DNA from: Prinia subflava | Taxonomy: Eukaryota; Chordata; Aves; Passeriformes; Cisticolidae | Length of the DNA: 64,000 bases | Direction: 5' to 3' | Assembly (NCBI RefSeq): GCF_021018805.1 | Contig: NC_086247.1 | Location: 145,285,378-145,349,377 of the forward strand | In this document: piece by piece, positions 1-12,200 of the stretch | Numbering within the stretch: position 1 is the stretch's first letter | How the letters are laid out: every line of letters begins with the position of its first letter | The notes under the pieces: model-generated | The model's input: the letters and a program-made list of their open reading frames with translations, nothing else | The model's database searches: none | What the model was told of the DNA's origin: nothing | Translations under genes and position numbers: made by a program

Positions 1-663
1 TCCTGCTTTTGTACCCTGGAGTCCCCCACACTTCCAAAGGCACAAGCACACACCACCAAAACACAAGTGATGATGATAAGACAAGGATTTCTGCATGGAG
101 TCACGCCACTGTAAATCCCTGGGTGTGTGGCTCTCCTTGGGGTAGGAGAGGGCTGCCAGGACGGCACCAGGACTTCAGCCACAAGAGGCAGAGGGCAAGG
201 AAAAGCTCAGGGAATGCCACGTGAGGAATTGCCATCATTACCCCTAAAAGGCTAAAGGATTTTGCACACTGTACAAACAACACCTGAAGCAGGTATCTGG
301 CTGATGGTACCATGTCTATGAGGGTAAGCCTATAAAATTCCAAGACTAAGAATAAAAAGCAGATGGAACCTATTTACATCAGCTGCACATAGAGAAACCA
401 GTCAAGAGAGTTCACTTCCTAACAAATTACAGTGCATCAGAGATCCCTCCTCTCCCATGGAAACACAAAGTGCATGGATTTCTTTTTCATGTGCAAAGTC
501 TTGCTTAATGTTTAATATTATATTTGCAAATAGATGCAGGAATGGGGAACGTGCTGAGGCCATTCTTGAGGCTCTGGGTGTGTTTGTGCATCACAGAGAC
601 ATCCCAACCAGACACACTCACACAACTCCTCAGTCCTGGGCTCAGGGAACCAGCACACCTTTG
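1..663. other. Left-edge stretch, nothing recognised
   Basis: No gene, RNA or named repeat is identified. Short ORFs are consistent with chance. Confidence 0.5.
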
Positions 664-985
664 GAATCATACAACATTTCAGCTGGAAGGAACCTTTGAA
701 GCTCATCTGATCCAACCCTCCTGTCATAAGCAGGGACATCTTCCACTAGGTCAGGGTGTCTCAAGGCCCCATCCAACCTGACCTTGAATATTTCCAGGCA
801 TGAGACACCAACCAACTCCCTGGACAACCTGTGCCAGCATTTCACCACCCTCACTGTAAACATTTCATCGTTGTATCTAAGCCAACCCTCCTTCAGTTTA
901 TAACCATTACCCCTTGTCCGTCATTACAGGTCCTACTGAAAGGTCTGTCTCCATCTTTCTTATTAGCCCTCTTAAAGTATTTGAA
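664..985 (-). mobile_element. CR1 LINE 3' fragment
   Basis: The plus strand is antisense CR1: GGAAGGAACCTTTGAAGCTC, then the AAGCAGGGACATCTTCCACTAGGTCAGG-type core and CTGGACAACCTGTGCCAGCA. It is a diverged, 5'-truncated copy with no intact ORF. Confidence 0.85.
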
Positions 986-2059
986 AGGATTAAATCCATG
1001 CTGATCACATAACAGAGTCCTTCAGTCTTCCATATCCCCAAAGCAAAGGCAAATTTTAGTTCAACAAGTAGACTCAAAAAAATTACCCGAACTTTTACCC
1101 CCTTAGGAGTTATGGGAGAGCAGGATGGCATCACAAATTAGTTAAATGGTGTCACATCAAATCAGCTGTGATTTAAATACTGAATCAACTCCAGTGCTAT
1201 GCAGGGCATGAGCTGTCAGATCTCCCTCTGATCATCCACCTTTAGCACACCTGGCACAGCAAAACTGAAGTGTGATTTGCATCAAATATTCTCTCCTGTT
1301 CTACGTATTTGAAACATTCAAGACAGATTGTACCACTGAAAATAGAAAACTTGAATACAATTTACTCTGGGAGAAGACAACCACAAAGGACATCACCACC
1401 AAAAAGTGTTTAAATTCTGCTAGAGCTTTGTCAGCAGTGATGTTTGTCCTAGAAATGGCTTTTAGGAAGACAGCTGGTATTGGAGGTGGGGAATACCTGA
1501 GTTCTGAGCAGGAATACCCACCCAAGGAGCACCTTCCAGGAGTGCTCAGGCTTTCAATAGTCCTCAGTTCCCCCAACACCTCTTTCTTGCCATCCCCTGC
1601 CCCTCTGCCAGCACAGCCACGTGAGAGCCTGGGCAGCCGCGCCGTGACCCCAAGCAGGGACCGACCCAGGTCAAAAATAACTCTTTTTGCCAGCTTATTT
1701 TTAACCCAGCTCAGGGCCTGCAGCCAGCTCATGGTGCAGCTGCCCCAGCTGGGGCAGGGAAGGGGGAAATTATCGAGGGCAGCTGGAATCAGCATCCAGC
1801 TTACGGTGTTAAGCAAAAGATCTTACTCTACTAATGCAAATAATAATTAGAAACCTAGCAGTTATTTCACTTGCAAAACCAGTTTGGAGAGGTTATGTTT
1901 CTAAAGGTGAGTTCTGAAAATTACGGATTTGGCATTACCAGCAACATTTAAAAACAACAATTAAGATTTGCTTTTTCTGGTGTGCCATTTCTCTGAAATG
2001 AACAGCAGCTTCCAGGGACGATAAAACCAAACATGAGCTGTAGCGTCCCAAAAAGCTGT
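986..2059. other. Unassigned stretch
   Basis: The sequence contains overlapping ORFs of 192 aa (plus, 1272-1850) and 171 aa (minus, 1301-1816). They have no recognisable domain and look like chance. I see no recognised repeat. Confidence 0.45.
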
Positions 2060-2370
2060 GCTAGGGCTAAAAGCTGATTCGTGCTCGGAGCAGGAGGGGC
2101 TGGGAGCTGCCTGATCCCGGGGCTGCGGGGAGCAGCGATGCCCGGAGCCGCAGGGAACCGGCAGAGGGCAACATCGGCTGCGGCATCCCCGCCCGGCTGC
2201 GCGGCCACACGGGGATTTCACACCGCTGCCCCAAAGCTGGGCTGGGAAAAGGCTTGGGGAGCCGCCAGCTACACCCAAGGCTCTGTGCGTGATGCTGGAA
2301 AAGGAAGATAACACACGGGAATAAAACCAGCGGCACAGACACGCCAGGTGAGCTGGACAGGTAAGTCCCG
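2060..2370 (+). promoter_or_regulatory. Orphan GC-rich patch with splice donors
   Basis: About 310 bp with many CpGs (GCCCGGAGCCGCAGGG, GGCTGCGCGGCCACACGG) lies in an AT-rich region. On the plus strand it is followed by two good donors, CAGGTGAGC at 2345-2353 and ACAGGTAAGT at 2357-2366. This looks like a promoter and first exon of an unannotated, probably non-coding, transcript. No protein family is recognised in any frame. Confidence 0.35.
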
Positions 2371-5300
2371 GGGCATCTCACACCAAAGCAGTGCTGCATC
2401 GTGATTTCGTGTTACGTTTAAGTAATACCCGTGTACGTCCAGGAACTGAACTGAAATCCCAGCAGGAATCAGCGGTAATTAGTGGCAAGACAGTAATGGC
2501 AGAACTATGCCGAACAAACCGGGGTAAACACCCTGAGGAGATGGAGCTGCTGGTTTGCATTTATCGCTTCCCCCACTGCTGCCCGCTGTGTCCTTACACA
2601 CCTCACCAAAGAAATGCACCCGCAATCGGGGCTTCCCCCGGTGTTAGGAAATAAAAGCAGGTGCAGCAGTTTGCTCAGTCCAAGGGAACACTTCCCTGAG
2701 GCCACCAGAGAGCCCCTGGTCCCCAGAGCAGCTCCTGGCGAGGGCCATCCCTGGCTGTACCCAATGACAGCAGCTCCGAGCTGAGCTCCTGCACCCAGGT
2801 ACTCAAAGAGGGCTCGCAGGAAGCGTCCCCATTCAAACCTTCTTTGAAGGATGGTCTGCAAAGTGTCTGTCTGACACTTCAAGGCTCCAAAGGGGCACTG
2901 TAGAGCAAGGCATCGTATTGCTGCTTCAGCTGGAAGGCTGAGGTTCACCTGAGCTGCTCCTGGTGCACGCTGACATCACAAAGAGGGCAGAAAGGGGGCT
3001 GGGGGGGTGGGGAAAGCTTCTCTTGAATTTTTCCCCCTACTATTACAAGGGTTTGGAATTTACCCTATGCTTACGGAGGACACTGGAGTTTCTGATGACT
3101 CAACTACATCCACTGCTGCTGAGGAGAGGTGAACTGAAGCGGAAGGAGCAATCAAAAGTGAAAGAAAAAGATCCCCATTTAAACACATTTATCTCAAGTC
3201 AATTGCCCTATGATCTTTGCAACCTGTTGATAAGATTTTTCTACCAATAAACTTTTTCACTGATACAGCAGCTCCAATATTAAATATTTACCTTGACAGA
3301 AGCTACCAGGGTTCTTCCTAGACTGAGTCCAGCAGCTGCTGGGAAATCTTACGGTTTACAGGAACCTGTTCAATCTGAGAACTCATCTAACACATCTGTC
3401 TACAGGCCTGGATTACCCTGGGCTGAAAAAACCCTGGAGATCAACTAGATCTTTTGTTTCTTCTCATGAAAGCTTCGTATCTCATGTATGATAGCACAGA
3501 GAAGACAGCAGGAGACCAAGTGATTCTACCTAAAACACAGGAATGGTCTCATTTGGGGGACCACGCCTTGAAAGTTGTTTTCAGAAAGTTTCCAAATCAT
3601 CAGTTTCTTTTAATTCCTGTTGGAAACAATGGATGCTCATTATAAAACACCCAGCCCAGGGTATTTTCCAAAACCACGTGCACACACACACCCCTCATCT
3701 CTCCTGAAACTGTAGACAACATGCTCAGCCAAGAAAATACTCCCTCACCATTACTAGAGGCTATGTTGAGCAAGTTCTTCTGATTAATTGTTCTTAAACC
3801 TGTTTCTAAATGCCAGGAAACGCTAACGCTGTGACGCTTAGCAGGAGTTATAAAACCTTCCTTCAGCCTGTGCTCTCTTGGGTTTGTCAGACTTGATAGA
3901 AACCAAAATTTGCATCAAACCCTCTTTGGGAAACATCTCTGAGTTAGACAGCCCTTAAAAATCTCTCTCTTGCTATTTGATGTGATGCTTACAAGAAAAA
4001 GCAGCCATTTTAAAATCCTCACATAGTTTTGAAAGCTGAAAGAGCCTGAAATCACTCAGAAACTATCTGGGGAATGCTGGAGCAGCTGCCCCATCTGCAC
4101 CATCGCTTTTGTAAACTGTAAAGGGAGTTTATTTCAACAGTGACGATTATCAGCCAAAGCACGGGACAAACAATGAGGTTTTGAGTCAGCTCACACAGAT
4201 CAGTGTCTTTCACCAATTATTGGCAATTATTTTCCTTCCAGAGCAAATGCACTCAGTGTTACAGAGAACACAAGGTGATTCAGGGTTTCCTGGTGTCTGT
4301 CTGAGACTCCTGTCCTGCAAAATTCAAGGAAATATTTATCCAAAGAGGTGCCTGGAGTGCTCAGCTGAGTAGAAACTGGAGATGCCAGCAGCTCCCAATC
4401 CATGCCCTGCAGAAACCAGCTCCCAGTGTCCCACCCCCTCCTCTCTCTGTCTCACATCCTGCACTGGCTCTGACAGCTCAGCTCTCTCAGCACTGATGGC
4501 ACTGCACTTGGATGTGGGTTATATCTCCCTGCTTCAACCCAAAAATTTGTTTTAAGTTTATAATTAGGGGCTTTGGGCTGGCCTTTCCCAGGCCAGGACC
4601 AGCACTGCTATCTCCCCTGCCATGCAAGCCAGGCATTTCCTGCAAGGGGGGAAGAAAAATCCAGAAGTGGCAGGAGACAGCAAGGGAGGTGGTGGCAAAG
4701 TCCTGGGAAATGGTAGCAAAAACAGGGTGTGGGATTTGGGAAAAGGGACAGACTGATGGATGCTATTTCTGTCCCGGGAGAGGCCTGGCTGCAGTGTCCG
4801 GGAAAGGGCAGGGCTCAGTGCTTTCTGCTCAGTGCACAGAGCAACCCTCTGCCCTTCTGCCTTTAAAAGCTGGCAATGGACTTGCTCCTTTTATTTTTGC
4901 CCTCATCTCCATCTGCTCCAGTGCCAGCTCACGCTGCTCCTGCCCAGCTGTACCCCTGCGGCACAGACCAGGGCAGGGAAAGCCCCACACTGCGTTCACT
5001 CACCCTCCCTGCCCTGCAGCAGCTCCCTTGGAAAGTTCAAACTTCTGCTTTTCCTTTTTCTTTTTAGGAGGATTTTACCTCCCACCCCCATCCACACCCA
5101 AGAACCCCATTATATCCTGCATTCAGCTCAGCGTGTACCAACACGAATCCTGCACTCCCAGCACATCACAAGCTACTCAAGGCAACATTTCACCACAAAG
5201 ATGTCCCAATCTGCAACCAACTGGTAAAATAAAGTGAGTTTTCAGCACACACCAGGAGCTGCTGGGAGAGCCTGGAGTTACCTTCTCCCTGCCAAAACTT

Positions 5301-6027
5301 CCTCATCAGAACCTTTCAAAGCCCAGTGAATTGATCCTACATTGTTTCTGAAGCGAGAGAGGAGGCACAGGCTGAGCACATCCAGGTTTCTGCAGCTGTT
5401 TTAGCTGTTAGAGCACACCAGGGCATCCGTATGGATAATGCCAATTGCTCTCATCTTAAAGATCTGGGATGCTGGAAATGCAAATGGCACGAGGTAACAT
5501 GAATCCTCGTGTTTCCAGCAAGCAGAGAGATGACCCAATTTGCATGCTGCAGCTCAAAGGGAATTTTATTAATTTTAAAAGACTTTATCAAGCAGGGCCT
5601 TTTATTCATTTCAGCATGAATTTTGAAAGGAGGCAAAGAATGAGGAATAAGCTTCACAGCTTGACATATATAAACACAAATTAGCAAGATTTCAAGCTCA
5701 GAGCTTGACCAAATGGACCTGATTTTTAAACAGCAATCAAGATTACTTAAAAGATGATATTTTCTACACTTTTCAGGGTCATGTCAGAGGTCTACCCCAG
5801 TTTCCTGCAAGTCTCATTGAACAGCACTACACTGAATTGACCAGACCCCTTTAACAACCAGGGACTCCTTTTCTTGGGGCTTTTCTCTCCAACACACCTC
5901 ACACAACACGAAGCTGAAATGGAGCTCAGAACACTGTACCTGCCTCTGTCTCTTACATGGCTTTTCTTCCTCCAGAAATTGTATCATTGACACCAAATTA
6001 TTTTATTTAGTTTGATACTTACAAGGG
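2371..6027. other. Unassigned stretch downstream of DNAJB6
   Basis: No recognised gene or repeat family. A short CA run lies near 3680-3693. A 241-aa plus ORF at 4512-5237 has no domain, low complexity and no splice context, and is not called. Confidence 0.45.
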
Positions 6028-6292
6028 CAGATAGTGATAGGGCAAGGGGGCATGGCTTTAAACCATTGAAAGGGGGCAGTTTGAGATGAGATATTTGGAA
6101 GAAATCTTTACTGTGGGGGTGATGAGGCCCTGGCACAGGTTGCTTAGAGAAGCTGTGGATACCCCATCCCTGGAAGTGTCCAAAGCCAGGCTGGACAGGG
6201 TTCTGAACAACCTGGGATAGTGGAAGGAGTCCCTGCCCATGGCAGGGGGTCAGAACTGGCTGAACTTTAAGGTCCCTTCCAACTCAAATTGT
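6028..6292 (+). mobile_element. CR1 LINE 3' fragment
   Basis: Sense CR1 text is readable: GGCACAGGTTGCTTAGAGAA, CTGTGGATACCCCATCCCTG, CCAGGCTGGACAGGGTTCTG and AAGGTCCCTTCCAACTC near the 3' end. It is relatively well preserved and 5'-truncated. Confidence 0.9.
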
Positions 6293-9200
6293 CCTGAAAC
6301 AAAGAGGGGTTTTTCATCTCAACTGTATTTCAGCCTCAGACAGAAATCCCCGTGGGTTTCATCTCTACCATGAGGAAGCCTCGCAGCCCAAGTTTCACTT
6401 TGAAATTGTATTTGAAGTGCAAACCAAAATCCTACTGAGGAGAAAAAAAAAAAAAAAAAGGAACCAGCCCTTGTAATGAAACTTAATACTCACTACTAGA
6501 GGAAAACAAATAAATAAAAATTCCACAGTGCAACTCCATGCAGCCCTGCCAGGTCCTCCATGGTGTACCCACACATGAGGCACCTCCCCACCAGTGTTTC
6601 CTCTGCCCTGTGCCCAGGCAGAGCTCTGTGGACCTTCATATCTCTCACACTCATTCTCCAGAACCTCCCAGTTCCAGATGAAACAGCTCCTCCACTGCCC
6701 CCAAAGACAAAACTTGGCTTCTTGTCTTCAGCCCTTCTAGGAGTTACCACCACCAGGTTAAGAAAATTGGCTTCTAATTAAAAAGCTCTTCAAGCAGCAA
6801 AAGCAGAGGAAAAGTGCTCTTCTACTTTTGCAGCAGATCTTTATAACTCTTAAAAACTGAGTTCAAGTACCAAGATGTCATCTTATACTCTCATTGGTGG
6901 CCCTCACTAAAGGAGCATCTCCAGAACAGTCCTGAGCAAGCCCTAATTTGCAAATTGTACAGCTGTGTATAATATTTTCCCTTGATTATCAGCTTTAAAG
7001 CAGTCTTCAAAACCTTAATGCACAGCAAACCCAGATTACCGTAAAAGAAAAAAAGAGACATCAAGAAAAAGCCATGCAGTTAAATTTAAAAAGAAAAGAA
7101 TCTGATGTGTGACTTCAGAAAAATGTGATGAATGACTTCCCCAGCTGTTTTGTCAACACTTCCATAGTAATTTGGCAAAAGCACAAAATCACTAAGTTTA
7201 TACTTTCATCAAATGGCTGTTAGTGCTGTTGAAATATCACAGACACGAGACAGTAAGGGCAGGCTCCACGTTTCGTATTGCACTGTCCACGCTCAGTTTG
7301 CAAGGTCTCATCTTTCCAGGTTAATCATTTCAAAAATATTCTCCCTTCTACCCTGAGGCCTAAATATGACCCTGTGGTTCTGGCACTAAGGGTTCCATGT
7401 ATTAATTACAAAAAAAAAGAAGATATACCTGCCCTCTCCTATTATACCCCCAACATGCAATTTATTCCTCATTCATCTATCCCTCTAATACTAGGATTAT
7501 AGGAAGCAAATCCCATCTTCCAATGTGAGCACACATCCCTGATTTACAGAGCTCCAGAGATCATCATCTTTTAAATGACCCTGAAAACATCACATGCTCA
7601 CATTAACAGGACATCTCTTCTGACAGCTCAGTTGGTTTCAAAGTGTTTCATGAACCTTCACCACAAAATCCAGTCCTGTTTCTGACATCTTCCCAACAAC
7701 AGAACACTAAGTCATTACTTGCTGTTCAATTTTTGACACAAAAATGACAAGCCTGAATTTTAAAAAAATAGTGTTGCAAGTTGCCATTCCATGGTAGTTT
7801 TGACTAAATACTATATTTAATTATGAAACCTGTCCAATTGGCCTTAGAGGAGACATGATTCCCAAGCTGCACCACCTTTTGTTGTTTGGCATGTCCAATC
7901 TGTGATGGAACTCTCAGAGTTTCCAACATTCTTCCTTTCCCACCCACAGTCAAGACCTGTGCCTTAAAACCCACCAGTTTAGAAATGCAACTAATTTTCC
8001 AAATCCTATCAATATTAATGTTTATGAATGCAAATGTATGCACACATATACATGCATGTATTTAAACACACAAAAATGTTCCAGGTATGCTGCTCAAAAT
8101 GAACTTCTGCCCCAAACAGCCAATAAAGGGAACACAGAAATGAGGATTCTCTCAACTGAAAAAACACCAAACACCAAACCAGGAACACAACTACCACCCA
8201 ACACTAACAATACTTACAATTCTCTTTTGTGCCTGGAAACAGTATCGTCAGTTTATACGCTCCTTCTGCAGAGATCCAGTGGGAGAAGGCAAGATTTTAC
8301 CAAGAGAGCTTTTGTGAGTTTTGGGAAGAGAAGGAGAGTTTGAAGAGCATCATTAGTACCTCTTGGTGCACCCAGGAAGGCCATGTACATCCCAGGAAGG
8401 CCAGCCCAGGGCTGTCCATGCCACCTTCTCCTCTTCTCACACACCTTTGAGATCCGAGGGACGAAGCACCAAGGACAGTAACAACCCCTTCCAACCACAA
8501 CCTCTGGGGCCAAAGCAATAAAGGGGGGACCAGAATTTCAGGACTACCACAAAGGCAGAGAAGCTGGAGTGCTCTGCATTCCAGAAGGGTGGAAAGCACA
8601 CTGGAGTGCTCACTGGCTCCTGGTGGAGAGGTGGATGTGACCTGGGGAGTGCTGCACCCAACAAAACGGCACAACTGAACAACTCAGCACCTGAGATTGC
8701 CATAGCCAGTTCCTGCTCAAAATCACCCAGCATAAAGATGTACCCTCATCTCCTGTAATTCTACACTGGCAGTGAAAGCTTTATGAAAGAATATTTAAGT
8801 GACTATTAGTCAGTGGGCTCACTATATAATGGTATAAATATCTGGAAAACTATAAAAACAAATATCAAAACTGCAGAGGTTTGAGATGTGTAACTACAAT
8901 TTTGTACTACTGGCAGCCCAAAGTGCAGCATCCAGCAGAACTACTCCACCTCCTCCTTGAACAACAGCGAACTCAGGATCTTCTCAGAAACATCTGCCAT
9001 GAGTTTTACTAAGTGTGAAGGGTTCTGAATTACTGTGCCTCCCTTTGCAGGGTTGGAATTGTCCTGAGGTCAACACTGTGACAGAGAAAAGAAATCTGGA
9101 ACAGATGCACAACAGGTAAGGCTGATGTTCACATTTGTTACCATGCAAGTCAGTGACTGACAGACGTAGTCCCAGATTTTGCACATCTGAGAACATTTCA

Positions 9201-12200
9201 TCATTTTCCAATTAAAATTCTGACCTTGCTTGAACTGCTGGTACTGGATACAGCCTGGTATCTCTACAGAAACAATCTCCTTTTACAGTAATATTTAAAA
9301 ATACTAAATAAAAGAATCATGAACTGTTTTTCTAAGGAGAAAGTTGCTTAGTCAAGACTGAATAGTGGACTGGAAACAGAACTGGAGCCATAAGGGCACC
9401 AACATCGCCTTCCAGGAGATGGAATCTGTTTGCAAAAGCTTTCAAAACACTGAATTGAGAAGATAAATCAATAAATAAAACCATGCTGTTGTAACAGCAA
9501 TAAACAGACATTGATGACAGTTCAGCTAGGACCTGAGTATCCACCTCTACCCCAGTTTTATCTGAAAATCTGGAGGACCTATATTTTAAGGAAAGATCAG
9601 CCAGAATTGTCACAAAAATAGAAAACCCAAGCGGCTTTGACCTCTGTTAACAATCTATCATCTAACCCACATGAAAGCTGCACTCTAGCTTGCCAGCTAG
9701 GCTCTGTGCCACTCACAGGCCCAAACCCAACACCACAGACACTGACAATTCGAGTAACTCTGCCACCACACCCAGAAAACAACAGCCAGCTCAATCCAGA
9801 GGCCAGAGTGAACCAAGGGTTGGCTTTTGGTCTCGGGAGGAGCTGCAAGGCACAAGGCGAAATTCCCCCCCACAAACAGCTCTCATAAAAGAACTTTCCA
9901 CTATTGGAAACTATTCTGTGCAGGGCAACAAGCACCTCCCCTGCAACACAGCACACGGGCATGCACTTGGCTTCACGATTTATTCCACGAAATGGGTTAC
10001 CAGGGATGTAGTCATCGTCTTCTATAAACATTCTGAGGGCAAAAGCCTACATGTGATCTCAGAGCAAGTGCTGGAGGAGAGGGAAGAGTGGAAACCACGT
10101 AAGAGCAATCAATTAATCTTATGTTCTCAATTTGGTTCATTAAGAAGAGCAGGGAGGTTTAAACACCTGTGTCTTCTCAGAAAAATGTTTTATTTCCCTG
10201 AGCTGAGCTTCTTGTTTTTAGGAGTGATTACAAGAAGCATCTTCTTAATTAGCCACTGCATTAGAAGTCACTTAAAAGTCACTTTCTGTTCTATGACACT
10301 TTTTGAGGCAGTTATAGCTATTAATAAATAAATTATTAACAGCTACAAAACTGCTATGAGAAACCTTCCGGACAAATTACTCTACTCTCTTTTAACCTTT
10401 AACCAAAAGGACTTTCTTCCAGTTCTTTCAGGCTAATACTTTCAATATAGATCAAAAGTAGAGCAATAGCAATGTTTCAAAAGTACTTTCAAAATTATTT
10501 AGACATGCCCCCCCTTGCAACAGATCCTGCAATTTAGATACTATACAGTAGTAGCTGACATTGATATATAACACCTCTAAAATATGAATATGCATAGTAA
10601 AGTACACATCATTTTCTTTTACTTAACAGTGGTAAAATCCAGTGATCTACCTATCATTTTCTACCTGCTTCTCCAAAGAAAATGGTGTTTAGTCTACGAT
10701 CTGGCAATGACTCTGCCACTGATGTAACAGGGCACGGGAGTTGTACAGCAAACAAAACTGTTTTCCACCCCTGAAATAGCTTCCACACGGAATGCAACCA
10801 AATCTTTGAAGGCCCTTGGGAAATATAGATAAAATTAATAGATTTGTTTTGCTTTGACAAGTTCCAGTTTTGGTACATTTAAAAACAATTCATTTTGAAG
10901 CTGGACAAACTGCGGACAAATATTCAAGGTGTACGTTGGATACACGCTTTGCAAAGGACAGAAATATTTCTGTCCCAGCCTCCTTTTAGGCCAGAGAAGG
11001 GCAGAGCAGTACAGCACGTACAATTGTTTGCTTTTCCATTAACAAGATTCCTTGTGTCACTACAGCTGGCTCTGTCCATGCTGGTGACTGGCAAAAGCCG
11101 TACAGTTTTTATTACTTGCTCAGAAAGGAGACTGTACAAAGGCTATTTTCAGGGCTAAATGCTTAGATCTCAAAATATGGCTCATTTGACCATTGAAGAC
11201 TAACATTCTGGAGTTCCAGCACTCTCCAAGCAGGATACCTTTCCCAGAAAATTTGGAAGGACCTCAAGAGATACCAGGATTTTACCACACAATGGCTTAC
11301 ATTTTAGTTTTGTTACAAACTATGTTGTTCTTTATATGACCTAAATGCTGCTGAGTTACAATTCCAGAAGTTGCCTTTCCTTAAGTTCCCTTTAGAAATA
11401 AACCTAACAAACGCAGCTCTGGCTATATACAAAACCCAAAAAAGCATCCACAGAGGCTTTTCACACACATAAGGCCTGTAGGATACTTCCCTGGCTATTC
11501 TGTAGAACTATTTATCTGACATAATGCAGTCTTAGGCATTTAGCACACTACCAAAGGTGATTCCATTAACAAAGAGCCAGCTCTTTTCATCACAGTCATT
11601 TAAAATTCAAAACACATGTATTGCTAACCACACGAGATTTAACACATGCTAAAAATAAAAAAACTTTAGATCATTAAAACATTGCCCACATTCAAGAGAA
11701 TTAATAGTTTACTCTGAAATGTGGCTCTTTGCTGTATCATTACACTGATTAACAAGAGACCTCCTAATCTTCAGCTCAGGAGCTGGAATTAGGCTGCCTC
11801 AAGGTGTGCAGTCAGTGGCTGGGGAGAAGACAGGCCATACACAAGGGCTCACTCTACTGCAAATTCCACATCTAATTCCCTGGAACAGTCATCATGGACC
11901 TCGCCCTGATTCCTCCTCCTTCTCCACTTAACTTCCAATTTATTCATCACAATAAAGCAACTTACCTGAACAGATCCAGAACGTCTTCTCCCACGTGAAG
12001 TCCACTCTTGGCACCCACACATCCCAAACTGGATGCTTTGGGCCAATAGTCATCAGGCTGCCCCAGATGCACGTGGTGCTGGCTCCTCTCTTCCCAGCTC
12101 CCCTGCTTCCACGGCACCTCCCGAGAGGAACAGCGGCCCCCACGTCACAGAAGCATCCCCCAGTCTCAACCCCACAGCAAGGGAGTGTGACCTTCATTAG

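Noticed and set aside
1272..1850. 192-aa plus ORF and opposing 171-aa minus ORF
   Set aside because: Mutually overlapping on both strands, no recognised family, no codon bias.
4512..5237. 241-aa plus-strand ORF
   Set aside because: No domain, low complexity, no splice or promoter context; overlaps another long frame (4760-5227). Consistent with chance in stop-poor sequence.
9690..10331. 213-aa plus ORF
   Set aside because: No domain or signal; ends in AT-rich text; a second frame overlaps it.
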